From: Myxococcales bacterium | Lineage (GTDB): Bacteria > Myxococcota > Myxococcia > Myxococcales > Myxococcaceae | Direction of reading: 5' to 3' | Assembly: GCA_020846875.1 (NCBI GenBank) | Contig: JADLDB010000059.1 | Span: 62,001 to 126,000, forward strand | Length of the DNA: 64,000 nucleotides | The notes under the pieces: generated by a model | What the model saw: the letters and a program-made list of their open reading frames with translations, nothing else | Databases searched by the model: none | Told to the model about the DNA's origin: nothing | Part shown: piece by piece, positions 9,086 to 17,837 of the stretch | How positions within the stretch are numbered: the first letter of the stretch is position 1 | Layout of the letters: every line of letters starts with the position of its first letter | Program-made: the position numbers and the translations under genes

Positions 9086-11533
9086 ATGAACGCCGGCCTG
9101 CGCAGCGCGTTGACCCGCCTCGTCGAGGTCTCCGTCACGCGCCCGTGGGTGCCGCTCGCCCTCGCCGGGCTGGTGGGCGCGGCGGCGCTGGGCATGTCCA
9201 GCCGGCTGGAGTTCCGCGGCGACTTCATCGAGCTGCTGCCCGCGAAGGCGCCCGAGGTGCAGGACATGCGCTTCGTGGAGAAGAAGGCCGGCGGCGGCGG
9301 CTACCTGGTGGTGCAGGTGACCGGCGGCGATCAGAAGACGCGCCGGGCCTTCGCCGACGCCTTCGCCCCGCGCTTCGAGAAGGAAGCCGATCTGGTCCGC
9401 TACGTCGAGTACCACTTCGACGTGCAGTTCTTCCGCGACCGCGGGCTGTTGGTGCTGCCGCCCGACAGGCTGGCCGCGCTGCGCGACGATCTGCAGAAGC
9501 GGATCCGCTATGAGAAGGCGATCGCCAACCCGCTCTACGTCGACCTGGGCGAGGAGGAGCCCCCGCTCGACTTCACGCAGATCGAGAAGAAGTACTCGGG
9601 TGACGCGCCGGCCAGCGAGTACGTGGAGTCGCAGGACGGGCAGGAGCTGTACCTGTACGTCAAGCCCACCCAGTTGGCCGGCGACCTCGACTTCAACAAG
9701 AAGCTGATCGCGCGCGCGAAGGTGGTGAGCCAGGAGGAGCTGGCCGCCTTCCCCGGCCTCAAGATCCAGTTCACCGGCGCCTATGTGATCCGCGTGGAAG
9801 AGGACGAGGTGATGCAGGCCGACCTCGCGCGCGCCGCGCTGATCGCCACCCTGGTGTCCTTCGGGATCATCCTGCTGGCCAGCCGCCGGCTGGTGGCGCT
9901 GGTGGTGGTGGCCGCCCCGGTGTCGCTGGGCATCGCCTGCACCTTCGCCTTCACCTGGGTGCTGGTGGGGCACTTAAACCCGATCACCGGCTTTCTGGGG
10001 GCGATCCTGATCGGCCTGGGCATCGAGTACGGGGTTCACCTCTCGATGCGGTACTGGGAGGAGCGGGCGTCCCACGCGCCGCGCGAGGCGATGCTGGAAG
10101 CGGTGCTGGGCACCTTCACCGGGGCGCTCACCAGCGCGGCCACCAACTCGGCGGCCTTCGCGGTGCTGGTGTTCGCCGACTTCGACGCCTTCCGCCAGTT
10201 CGGAAAGATCGCCGCCTTCGGGGTGATGTCCACGGTGCTGGCCGCGTACCTGGTCGGCCCGGCGATCCTCCTGCTGGCCGAGCGGCTCCCCGGCCTCAAG
10301 CGGCTGCTCACGAAGACGGCCGCGGCGCACGAGGCTGGCGCGCCGGCGGATCCACCGGGGAAGCCCGCCCCCAGGCCCATCCCCAGCCCCGTGTTGATCG
10401 GGATCCTCGTCGCGGTGTTGGGCGCCGCCGGCTACTCGGCGTCGGTGGCCAACACCGTGGGCTTCGAGACCAACCTGCGCAAGTTGAAGGGCGAGTCTCC
10501 GGCCACCGATCTCGACGATCACATCACCAGGCAGCTTGGGCTGATCATGACCCCCGCGCTGGCCTGGGTGCCCGACCTCGACTCGGCGCGCAAGGTGGCG
10601 GAAGCCGCGCGCGAGGTGAACCAGGCGGCGGGGGAACGGCACTCCTTCGCGAAGGTGGCGTCGCTGAACGATCTGATCCCCTGGGACGCGGACAAGCGGC
10701 TGCCGATCATCGCGCAGATCCGGAAGCTGGCCGAGGATCTGCCCAAGTCGCTCACCGAGGGCGAGAAGGGCGAGAAGGTGCGCCAGTTGTTGGCGCAAGC
10801 GGACGCGAAGCCCTGGGGGGTGGACGAGCTGCCCCTGGAGATCCGCCGGCGCTTCATGGCCCAGGAGGGCGGCGGCACCTTCGTCCTCATCTTCCCGCGC
10901 TATTCCGGCTACGACGTGGACGAGCTCAAGCTGTGGGCGCGCGATCTGTCGGAGGTGGTGCGCCGGGCGAAGGACAAGGGCGCCGAGACGCACATCCTCG
11001 ACGGCAACCGGATCGCCGAGCGGATCGTCTTCCTCATCCGCAAGGACGGGCCGACGATCATGGCCCTGGCGGCGGTGGTGGTCTTCCTCATGATCTGGTT
11101 GTCCCTGCGCAGCTTCGTCCGCGCGTGGCTGGTGGCCGGGCCGCTGTACCTGGGCATGGCCTGCGTCCTCGGGGCGATGCACCTGTTCCACGTCAACCTG
11201 AACTTCCTGAACGTGGTGGTGCTGCCCAACCTCCTGGCCATCGCGGTGGACAACTCGGTGCACCTCTTCCACCGCTACCGGGAAGAAGGGCCGGGCTCGC
11301 TGGGGCACATCATGCGGACCACCGGTTTCGCGGCCGTGGTGGCCACCCTGTCCAACGCGGCCGGCTACGGGGCCATGCTGATCGCCCACCACGAGGGGCT
11401 GCGCAGCGTAGGCGTGCTGGCCGTGCTGGGCGTCACCTGCACCTTCCTGGGCACCACCATCTTCTTCCCCGCGCTGCTGGCGATGATCGAGCGCTGGCGC
11501 CGCGCGCAGGTGGACGCCGGCACCGAGACCTAG
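9086..11533 (+). CDS. RND/MMPL-family exporter
   Basis: An 815-residue inner-membrane transporter of the RND superfamily (MMPL/HpnN-like branch), probably exporting lipids or hydrophobic compounds by proton antiport. One N-terminal membrane helix (19-37) is followed by a periplasmic domain, a five-helix block (about 245-395), another single helix (about 435-455), a second periplasmic domain and a second helix block (about 650-800). The acidic residues of the proton path appear as Glu314 in GLGIEYGVHLSMRY and Asp722 in AIAVDNSVHLFHRY. No membrane-fusion or outer-membrane partner is adjacent. The stop codon TAG is the first part of the palindromic element at 11530. Confidence 0.9.
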   Translation: MNAGLRSALTRLVEVSVTRPWVPLALAGLVGAAALGMSSRLEFRGDFIELLPAKAPEVQDMRFVEKKAGGGGYLVVQVTGGDQKTRRAFADAFAPRFEKEADLVRYVEYHFDVQFFRDRGLLVLPPDRLAALRDDLQKRIRYEKAIANPLYVDLGEEEPPLDFTQIEKKYSGDAPASEYVESQDGQELYLYVKPTQLAGDLDFNKKLIARAKVVSQEELAAFPGLKIQFTGAYVIRVEEDEVMQADLARAALIATLVSFGIILLASRRLVALVVVAAPVSLGIACTFAFTWVLVGHLNPITGFLGAILIGLGIEYGVHLSMRYWEERASHAPREAMLEAVLGTFTGALTSAATNSAAFAVLVFADFDAFRQFGKIAAFGVMSTVLAAYLVGPAILLLAERLPGLKRLLTKTAAAHEAGAPADPPGKPAPRPIPSPVLIGILVAVLGAAGYSASVANTVGFETNLRKLKGESPATDLDDHITRQLGLIMTPALAWVPDLDSARKVAEAAREVNQAAGERHSFAKVASLNDLIPWDADKRLPIIAQIRKLAEDLPKSLTEGEKGEKVRQLLAQADAKPWGVDELPLEIRRRFMAQEGGGTFVLIFPRYSGYDVDELKLWARDLSEVVRRAKDKGAETHILDGNRIAERIVFLIRKDGPTIMALAAVVVFLMIWLSLRSFVRAWLVAGPLYLGMACVLGAMHLFHVNLNFLNVVVLPNLLAIAVDNSVHLFHRYREEGPGSLGHIMRTTGFAAVVATLSNAAGYGAMLIAHHEGLRSVGVLAVLGVTCTFLGTTIFFPALLAMIERWRRAQVDAGTET

Positions 11534-11693
11534 AGCGCCGAACAGGTTAGCTCCCGTCGTGACATCGGCGATTTGCGTCGCATCCCGTCGTTGCTCGTCG
11601 GTCAGTTGCCCACCAGCAGCTTCCCTCGTCGCGCCTTGGTCTGCTCGCAACTCACCGACGTCACTCGGTCCGCCAACCTGATCGGCGCTCTAG
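11530..11693. mobile_element. MITE-like palindromic element
   Basis: A 164-bp sequence whose ends are near-perfect terminal inverted repeats. The left end begins CTAGAGCGCCGAACAGGTTA; the right end read on the other strand begins CTAGAGCGCCGATCAGGTTG. About 20 of 22 bases match, and both ends start with CTAG, a possible target duplication. Further inward, GTGACATCGGCGATTTGCG on the left is matched by GTGACGTCGGTGAGTTGCG on the right, and the centre holds AGTTGCCCACCAGCAGCTT. The whole could fold into one long imperfect hairpin. It encodes no protein. It looks like a non-autonomous dispersed element, but no second copy is in this window. Confidence 0.7.
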
Positions 11694-11837
11694 AGCGGCT
11701 TGCCCAAAGGGGGGCTGCCTGCTATGGCGCGCGCTCCCTTCCGGCTCCCTCGGTCGGGTCCATACCGCTGGCGGGCGAGTCCGCCCCGCACCTCCGGCCT
11801 TATCGGCCGCGTGCGAGAGAAGGAAAGTGAGACGAAC
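11694..11837 (+). other. Leader region of rplC, no gene seen
   Basis: This 144-base gap follows the palindromic element and precedes rplC. Its frame can be read as an N-terminal extension of L3, but the encoded residues are arginine- and proline-rich and unlike any L3, so I treat it as untranslated. AGGAAAG about 12 bases before the ATG is the likely ribosome-binding site. No convincing promoter or L3-binding structure was recognised by eye. Confidence 0.5.
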
Positions 11838-12512
11838 ATGAAGGGCCTCATCGGCAAGAAGGTTGGAATGACCCAGGTCTTCACCGCGGAAGGCAACGCG
11901 GTGCCCGTGACCGTGATCGACGTCACCTCCTGTGAGGTGGTCGGCACCCGGACGCAGGAGAAGGATCAGTACACCGCCGTCGTCCTCGGCCTGGTGGACG
12001 CGAAGGACAAGCACCTGACGAAGGCGCAGGCAGGCGCGTTCAAGAAGGCGGGCGCCAAGGCCAAGCGGATCCTCCAGGAGTTCCGCGTCACCGCCGACGA
12101 GCTCGGCGAGTTCAAGGTGGGCGAGGCCGTCAAGGTGGAGATTTTCCAGAAGGGCCAGCTGGTGGACGTGTCCGGCGTCACCAAGGGCCGCGGGTTCCAG
12201 GGCGTGATGAAGCGGTGGAACTTCCGCGGCTTCGGCGACACCCACGGTACGCACGAGTACCGCCGGCACCCCGGCGCGATCGGCCAGCGCAAGACGCCCG
12301 GCCGCGTGTACCCGAACAAGAAGCTGCCCGGGCACTACGGCGTGGAGAAGGTCACCACCCAGAACCTCGAGGTGGTCGAGGTGATCCCCGAGCGCAACCT
12401 GATCCTGGTAAAGGGCGGGGTGGCGGGGCACAACGATGGCGTGGTGATCGTCAAGCCGGCGGTGAAGGTCGCCATGCGCGCGAAGCACAAGGCCGGCGCC
12501 GCGAAGAAGTAA
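11838..12512 (+). CDS. rplC: 50S ribosomal protein L3
   Basis: L3, 224 residues, an early-assembling large-subunit protein near the peptidyl-transferase centre. The start MKGLIGKKVGMTQVF is the conserved family N-terminus, so the upstream in-frame extension is rejected. The internal loop reads RGFQGVMKRWNFRGFGDTHG and then GAIGQRKTPGRV, keeping the glutamine that PrmB methylates in E. coli. The end LILVKGGVAGHNDGVVIVKP is also standard. The gene stands alone here, with an exporter upstream and a lipoprotein downstream. Normally it follows rpsJ and precedes rplD in the S10 operon. It may be a relocated single copy or an extra paralogue. Confidence 0.95.
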   Translation: MKGLIGKKVGMTQVFTAEGNAVPVTVIDVTSCEVVGTRTQEKDQYTAVVLGLVDAKDKHLTKAQAGAFKKAGAKAKRILQEFRVTADELGEFKVGEAVKVEIFQKGQLVDVSGVTKGRGFQGVMKRWNFRGFGDTHGTHEYRRHPGAIGQRKTPGRVYPNKKLPGHYGVEKVTTQNLEVVEVIPERNLILVKGGVAGHNDGVVIVKPAVKVAMRAKHKAGAAKK

Positions 12513-12532
12513 CCAGGGACAGAAGGGTGTCG

Positions 12533-14332
12533 ATGCCGGGCCTCAAGCCGCTCCTCGTCAGCCTGGCCCTCGCGGGCGTGGTGGCGGGGTGCGGCTCGTC
12601 GGGCCCCAAGCCGCTGCCCTTCGGCTCGTCCTGCGTCCCGGGGGACACCGTCTTCGAGTGCGCCTCGGGGCTGTGCGTGGCGCTCGACACGGCGTCGGGC
12701 TTCTGCACCGACGGCTGCACCATCACCGACGACTGCCCCGCCGACTTCGCCTGCGCGGGCGCGGGCCGCTATGGGCGGATCTGCCAGCCCCTCACCGGCT
12801 GCAAGACCGAGACGGACTGCCCCGCCGGCCACGTCTGCAACGCCGAGACGGGCAACTGCTACATCCAGGTGAGCCGCACCCTCTGCTCGCCCTGTCAGGA
12901 TACGGCGCAGTGCCCGGCCGGCGGCGCGTGCTTCGAGGCGTTGGGCTCCGGCGAGAAGTTCTGCACCGCGGCCTGCGGCGCGTCGGACGACTGCCCCACC
13001 GGCTACGACTGCCGGGAAATCCCCGCCGGGGCGATGGGCGCGCTGGTGAAGCAGTGCGTGCCCAGCACCGACACCTGCAGCAACGGGCGCGGCATCTGCA
13101 CGAGCTGCCGGGGCGACGCGGAGTGCGGCGGCCCCTTCGATCTCTGCGTACGCAACGTGGTGTCTGGCGAGCAGTTCTGTGGCCGCGACTGCAACCCGCA
13201 GAAGAACCTCTGCCCCACGCCGGGGTGCGATCCGGTGAAGCTGGACTCGGCGCAGAACCCCGACTGCCCGGCCGGCTTCTCCTGCACCAACCTCGGCAAG
13301 TCCGACGATCCGAACGTGGTGGGGCCCTACCAGTGCGTGCCCAATTCCAACACCTGCGCGGGCTACTGCGACTCGAGCGATGCGCTCGGCCAGGTGTCGC
13401 AGTGCGGGCTGGGCAAGGTGTGCGTGAGCAACGCCTGCGTGCCCGCGGTGGACGGGCGCATGTGCTCGCCGTGCACCGACAACGACGACTGCCGGCGCGG
13501 CGGCTTCTCCGAGAACCGCTGCATCGTCAACAACTGCCCTGACTGCCCGTACAAGGGGGAAGCCTTCTGCTCCACCCCCTGCGCGGACGACGCCGCCTGC
13601 ATCCGCAGCTTCGGGGCGGGCTTCGTCTGCAAGCCGGTGGACGATCCGTCGGGGGTGGAGCGCAGCTACTGCATGCCCCAGCGCGGCACCTGCCAGACGG
13701 GCCTCAAGCGGCTGGGGGAGGACTGCACCGCCAACGGCGCCGCGGACTGCGTGACGGGCACCTGCCTGGTGGCCGGCGTCACCAGCTTCTGCAGCGGCCC
13801 GTGCGCCCAGGACAGCCAGTGCGGCGACGCCCACTACCGCTGCTGCGAGACGGCGGCCCAGGGCGGCTACGACTGCAGCGCGGACAAGCGCAACCCCGAC
13901 GGTCCAAAGTCTGGCATGGGCGTGTGCGCGCCCATCGGCGGGCTGTTCGGCGACGACTGCTCTCCGGGGCTGGCGCCCTGTCAGAGCGGCACCTGCCTCG
14001 ATCTCGGCACCGCGCGGCTGTGCTCGGTGACGTGCGCCGGCGGGGCGGGGTGCCCGTCAGGCTTCACCTGCCGCAAGGCGCAGCTTCCGGATCTGAGCGG
14101 CGAGGCCGACGTGTGCTTCCCCAACGGTGGAGGGACTCCGGGCGCCGACTGCGACTTCGGCCCCGCCGCCTGCCAGAGCGGCCTGTGCATTCGCAAGGAC
14201 TCGGGGCCGATCTGCACCACCCCGTGCATGGCGGACGCGGAATGCCCGGAGAACTGGATCTGTCAGCTCCTGCGCACGGTGAACGAGCAGTCGGTGCAGG
14301 CCTGCCTGCCCCCGGCGCTGCAGGACGGTTAG
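12533..14332 (+). CDS. Large cysteine-rich surface lipoprotein
   Basis: About 599 residues with lipobox LALAGVVAGC, then some 60 cysteines arranged as repeated modules of the type C-x(4-6)-C-P-x-G-x-x-C, for example TDDCPADFACAGAG, ETDCPAGHVCNAETGNC and SDDCPTGYDCREIP. Such modules are common in myxobacterial secreted proteins and should be heavily disulphide-bonded, so an extracytoplasmic surface location is expected. I know of no enzymatic motif in it. The start MPGLKPLL at 12533 lies 20 bases after rplC; an in-frame extension back into rplC is rejected. It lies directly upstream of the vWA lipoprotein and the outer-membrane barrel genes, so an accessory role in that envelope complex is possible but unproven. 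Confidence 0.82.
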   Translation: MPGLKPLLVSLALAGVVAGCGSSGPKPLPFGSSCVPGDTVFECASGLCVALDTASGFCTDGCTITDDCPADFACAGAGRYGRICQPLTGCKTETDCPAGHVCNAETGNCYIQVSRTLCSPCQDTAQCPAGGACFEALGSGEKFCTAACGASDDCPTGYDCREIPAGAMGALVKQCVPSTDTCSNGRGICTSCRGDAECGGPFDLCVRNVVSGEQFCGRDCNPQKNLCPTPGCDPVKLDSAQNPDCPAGFSCTNLGKSDDPNVVGPYQCVPNSNTCAGYCDSSDALGQVSQCGLGKVCVSNACVPAVDGRMCSPCTDNDDCRRGGFSENRCIVNNCPDCPYKGEAFCSTPCADDAACIRSFGAGFVCKPVDDPSGVERSYCMPQRGTCQTGLKRLGEDCTANGAADCVTGTCLVAGVTSFCSGPCAQDSQCGDAHYRCCETAAQGGYDCSADKRNPDGPKSGMGVCAPIGGLFGDDCSPGLAPCQSGTCLDLGTARLCSVTCAGGAGCPSGFTCRKAQLPDLSGEADVCFPNGGGTPGADCDFGPAACQSGLCIRKDSGPICTTPCMADAECPENWICQLLRTVNEQSVQACLPPALQDG

Positions 14333-14411
14333 GGCCCCAGAAAACTCGAAAAAGCCTGTTCAGACCGGTGGTTGAACGTGCTATCTCGCCGCACCCTCAA
14401 GGCGTGATTCG

Positions 14412-15857
14412 ATGAAGCGGGCTCTGCGTGTCACTTGCGTGCTGTGGGTCGCCGCCGTGGCGATGGCCGGGTGCCAGGATCGCACGCGCACCCGCCGCGT
14501 CCTCGAGCCCTTCACCGTGGTGCCCGGCACGCCCACTGTCGACACCAAAGCACCCGAGGTGCAGACGGACGGCACGCAGGAGACGGGTGACTTCGGCGTC
14601 AACGTACCGCGGCAGTGCGACGTCTTCCGGCAGTTGCCGGTGCGGCAGGTGGACATCCTCTGGGTGGTGGACTCGTCGGGCAGCATGGCGCCCAAGCAGG
14701 CGCGGCTGGCGGCCAACTTCCAGGGCTTCATCAACCAGCTGGTCAACGCCAACCCGCCCATCGACTTCCACATCGCGGTGGTGAGCACCGACACCGACGA
14801 CGCCGCGGGCCGCGGGAAGCTCAAGGCCTGGACGATCAGCGGCTTCACCGAGGACTTCATCGCCTGCGCGCCCACCATGCAGGGCAGCGTCACCTGCAAC
14901 ACCGGCCCGGACGTGATGAGCGCGGTGCAGGCCTTCGGGCAGATGTCTCAGGTGGGGATCGCCGGCAGCGCGCAGGAGCGCGGGCTGTACTCGGCGTACC
15001 TGGCGCTCACCAACACGCTCAACAACTCCACCCCCGCGGTGACCCGCTTCGTGCGACCCGAGGCCTCGCTGTACGTGGTCGTGGTGTCCGACGAGGACGA
15101 CTCGTCCTGCACGCCGCTCACCCGACAGGCGGTGTGCACCGCAGATCCCGGCTGCCGCTGCTCGCCCGACACGGCGCTGGCCGGCGCCGGCGCGTGGGGC
15201 TCGACGGAGTACTTCACCCGCTTCCTCGAGACCTTCAAGGGCTACGGCAACGAGGACTCGGTGGCGCTGGCGGCCATCGTCGCCACCAGCGACGACGCGG
15301 GCGTGCCTTCCCAGTTCGGAGATCCCAGCCCCCACGTCGGCTGCTGCCGCTCTCTGTCCGGCACCCCGTGCCCGGCTGGGGGCGCCAACGACGGCGGCTA
15401 CGAGGTGGGCTACTTCGGCGGCCGCTACGTGCAGGTCGCGGCGGCCACCGGCGGGGTGACGGTGTCGATCTGCCAGGACGACTTCTCCCAGGCGCTGGCG
15501 GCGCTGGGCTACGCGGCGTCGGGCCTGCGCCAGGAGTTCCGCTTGAGCCGCGGCCCGGATCTCAAGCCCGACGGGGGCGTGGCCGACGGGCTGGCGGCGT
15601 ACGTGGCGAAGTCCACCGCCGCCAACTGCATGGTGGACGGCAACTGCCCCATGGGCCAGGTGTGCCGGGGGCAGCGCTGCGCGGATCGCGTGGCCGTCAG
15701 CCTCAGTCCGCAGGCTGCGGGCGCCTCCTACGTGCGCTGCGACACCGCCGGCCTGCGCAACATGGTCCGCTTCGATGGGACGGCCGTGCCCGAGCCGCTC
15801 AGCACCATCGAGGTCTGTTACGACGTCCTCGCCAGCTTCCCCACCACCTGTCCTTGA
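14412..15857 (+). CDS. vWA-domain surface lipoprotein
   Basis: A 481-residue lipoprotein (lipobox AAVAMAGC, Cys20) with a von Willebrand factor A domain from about residue 78. The metal-ion-dependent adhesion site is intact as DILWVVDSSGSM. Further conserved parts are FHIAVVSTDTDD and YVVVVSDEDDSSC. Several cysteine pairs (CRCSPD, GCCRSLSGTPC, CMVDGNCPMGQVCRGQRC) suggest disulphide-stabilised surface exposure. The next gene, an outer-membrane barrel, starts 35 bases downstream, so the two are probably co-transcribed. In Myxococcus the vWA lipoprotein CglB is the gliding adhesin that works with the Glt outer-membrane complex. This protein is not obviously its orthologue but could play a similar part. 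Confidence 0.88.
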   Translation: MKRALRVTCVLWVAAVAMAGCQDRTRTRRVLEPFTVVPGTPTVDTKAPEVQTDGTQETGDFGVNVPRQCDVFRQLPVRQVDILWVVDSSGSMAPKQARLAANFQGFINQLVNANPPIDFHIAVVSTDTDDAAGRGKLKAWTISGFTEDFIACAPTMQGSVTCNTGPDVMSAVQAFGQMSQVGIAGSAQERGLYSAYLALTNTLNNSTPAVTRFVRPEASLYVVVVSDEDDSSCTPLTRQAVCTADPGCRCSPDTALAGAGAWGSTEYFTRFLETFKGYGNEDSVALAAIVATSDDAGVPSQFGDPSPHVGCCRSLSGTPCPAGGANDGGYEVGYFGGRYVQVAAATGGVTVSICQDDFSQALAALGYAASGLRQEFRLSRGPDLKPDGGVADGLAAYVAKSTAANCMVDGNCPMGQVCRGQRCADRVAVSLSPQAAGASYVRCDTAGLRNMVRFDGTAVPEPLSTIEVCYDVLASFPTTCP

Positions 15858-15892
15858 AGCCCAGTCCGTCTGCCCGAGGTGCACGCGCTGCC

Positions 15893-16735
15893 ATGAACCG
15901 GAAAACTCTGAAGATCGTCGGCTGTCTCGCGGTGCTTCTCACCGCCGGCAGCGCGTTCGCCGATGAGGGCGAGCTGGTGGAGAAGGTCGCCGTCCGCAAC
16001 CGCCTCTACACGGTGGCCGGACGCTGGGAGGTGGGCGCGAACTTCGGCCTATCGTTGCTGAGTCGCCTGACCGATCACTACAACCTGAATGTCTCAGGGG
16101 CCTACAACTTCACTGACTGGTTGGGACTGGAGCTTCGCGTCGGCTACGCAATCTCGAACTACACGTCGCTCGCTCGACGGGTTCAGGAGGACTTCTACTC
16201 TTCCAACAGTCAGTCGAAGGCGAGCGACCTCTCCGATACCTGGCTGATGAAGTTCAACGCCATCGCCGGCCTCAGATTCCAGCCGATCTACGGCAAGATC
16301 AACGTCATGGCGGAGTTGCCCATCCACTTTCAGCTCTACGGCTGGGTGGGCGGGGGAGCCGCGATGTTCAGCAGGGAGTCCCTCGTGATCTGTCCGGGCG
16401 GGCTGGTGCAGGGAACCGGAGGAGTGAGGCCCATCGCGGCCGCGTGCACGGACTCGTTGTCGTACTACAACGAGGACAACTTCGGCCCGCTTGTGTCGCT
16501 TGCCCTCGGCTTCCGGTTTTTCATCCCCGGCGTCACGTCCTCGGGGACGGTCGTCGGCCAGCGGCACAGCATCAAGCTCGAGGTTCGGGACTGGTCCTTC
16601 CTGGATTCGTACTACGTGAACGTCGACCGCGCGCAATCGAGCCCAAACAACCCCACGGCGGGCGGCATGCAGTCGCCCACCGCCGGCATCACCAACCTGG
16701 TGATGATCGACATTGGCTACGCCTTCCTTTTCTGA
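15893..16735 (+). CDS. Outer-membrane beta-barrel, GltA/GltB (NfsA/NfsB)-like
   Basis: A 280-residue protein with signal peptide (MNRKTLKIVGCLAVLLTAGSAFA) and alternating amphipathic strands ending in the terminal aromatic IDIGYAFLF, the usual BAM-recognition end of a barrel. The strands (RWEVGANFGLSLLSRL, YNFTDWLGLELRVGYAI) fit a small myxobacterial barrel. Its place as the first of two barrels followed by a TPR protein matches gltB-gltA-gltC and nfsA-nfsB-nfsC. GC content of this gene is visibly lower than its neighbours (many AAC, TCG, TTT codons). The ATG at 15893 was chosen because the signal peptide starts there. Confidence 0.82.
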   Translation: MNRKTLKIVGCLAVLLTAGSAFADEGELVEKVAVRNRLYTVAGRWEVGANFGLSLLSRLTDHYNLNVSGAYNFTDWLGLELRVGYAISNYTSLARRVQEDFYSSNSQSKASDLSDTWLMKFNAIAGLRFQPIYGKINVMAELPIHFQLYGWVGGGAAMFSRESLVICPGGLVQGTGGVRPIAAACTDSLSYYNEDNFGPLVSLALGFRFFIPGVTSSGTVVGQRHSIKLEVRDWSFLDSYYVNVDRAQSSPNNPTAGGMQSPTAGITNLVMIDIGYAFLF

Positions 16736-16745
16736 TGACCATCGG

Positions 16746-17837
16746 ATGAACGCCATGCGAACATTGATCCTCGCAGCACTCCTCATGGTCGGTGCCGCCC
16801 AGGCGTCGACGCGTGCCGTGACGCCCGTGGTGATTGCACAGGGCGCCCCGGCAGTTGGGTCGCCCGCACCCGCCAGTGATGACGATGAAGACGAGGAGGG
16901 CCCAGCCAAGCCGAGCCCAGTGGAAGCTCCCAAACCAGAGCCGAAAACAGAGGGCGCAGTAGCGCCGACGGCTTCCTCCAAACCGGGTGACGAGCAGCGC
17001 CTGGTGTCGGGCGCACCCCTCTATAACCCCAACGTCGCGGTCCACATCGTGGAGCAGAAGCAGTTCTCGGACTCGGGCCGGCGTGAGCTGGTGCTCTTCC
17101 CGGTGGCGCTGCAGGTGAATGGCAAATTCACCCAGCACTTCGGCACCTTCGGCAGCTTCGTGTGGCACCTGCAGGAGAACTTCGGCCTTCAGATCACCGG
17201 CGGCTACAACTGGTACAACGCCGAGTCGGGCTTCAACGCCGAGCTGGTCGAGAAGGTTCGCGCCGAAGCCCAGGCCGCCACCTCGCTACTGTGGACCTGG
17301 GGGGTGATGGGCGGCGTGGAGGTGACGCCGCTGTACGCCAAGTTCGCCTTCTTCGAGGGCACCCTGGCCACCTTCTCCATCGTCATCAACGGCGGGGCCG
17401 GCGTCGGCGGCACCCGGCACCAGCTCAAGCCCGAGAGCGTGGCCTCCGACGGGGTGACCGTCAGCCCGGCCACCTACGGGGACACCGGGGCGCGCTTCAT
17501 GGGATCGCTGGGCGCGGGCTTCCGGCTGCAGCTGGGCCAGCGCTTCGCCTTCCGTCTGGAGGTCCGCGACGTCGTCTACACCGCCAAGGTGGACTCGGTG
17601 AACGGCTGCAACTCGATGGATCTGAAGGCCATGGACGACAAGATTCGCGGCGGCCAGCCAATCGAGTCGGCGGTGGTAGGCGGGAGCTGCAACGTGCAGA
17701 GCTTCGCCGGGACCGATCCCGACACCGGCTACAAGCGGAGCAACGACGTGCCGCTGGCGCTCAATCTGGTGCGGCTACCGTCGTCGGACGTCCTCAACAA
17801 CGTCGGCCTGTACATCGGGGCGTCGTTCCTCTTCTAA
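16746..17837 (+). CDS. Outer-membrane beta-barrel, GltA/GltB (NfsA/NfsB)-like
   Basis: A 363-residue protein with signal peptide (MRTLILAALLMVGAAQA), a Pro/Glu/Lys-rich acidic linker (DDDEDEEGPAKPSP) and a C-terminal barrel ending VGLYIGASFLF. Strands such as VWHLQENFGLQITGGYNWY and FRLQLGQRFAFRLEVRDVVY parallel those of the preceding barrel, so the pair is probably a tandem duplication that diverged. The acidic linker could cross the periplasm or bind partner proteins. The start at 16746 lies 10 bases after the previous stop; an upstream start would overlap that gene and precede the signal peptide. The next gene begins immediately after the stop. Confidence 0.82.
   Translation: MNAMRTLILAALLMVGAAQASTRAVTPVVIAQGAPAVGSPAPASDDDEDEEGPAKPSPVEAPKPEPKTEGAVAPTASSKPGDEQRLVSGAPLYNPNVAVHIVEQKQFSDSGRRELVLFPVALQVNGKFTQHFGTFGSFVWHLQENFGLQITGGYNWYNAESGFNAELVEKVRAEAQAATSLLWTWGVMGGVEVTPLYAKFAFFEGTLATFSIVINGGAGVGGTRHQLKPESVASDGVTVSPATYGDTGARFMGSLGAGFRLQLGQRFAFRLEVRDVVYTAKVDSVNGCNSMDLKAMDDKIRGGQPIESAVVGGSCNVQSFAGTDPDTGYKRSNDVPLALNLVRLPSSDVLNNVGLYIGASFLF

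Noticed and set aside
12215-12532. N-terminal extension of the cysteine-rich lipoprotein into rplC
   Set aside because: It overlaps conserved L3 codons in another frame and would destroy the lipoprotein signal; the start at 12533 is natural.
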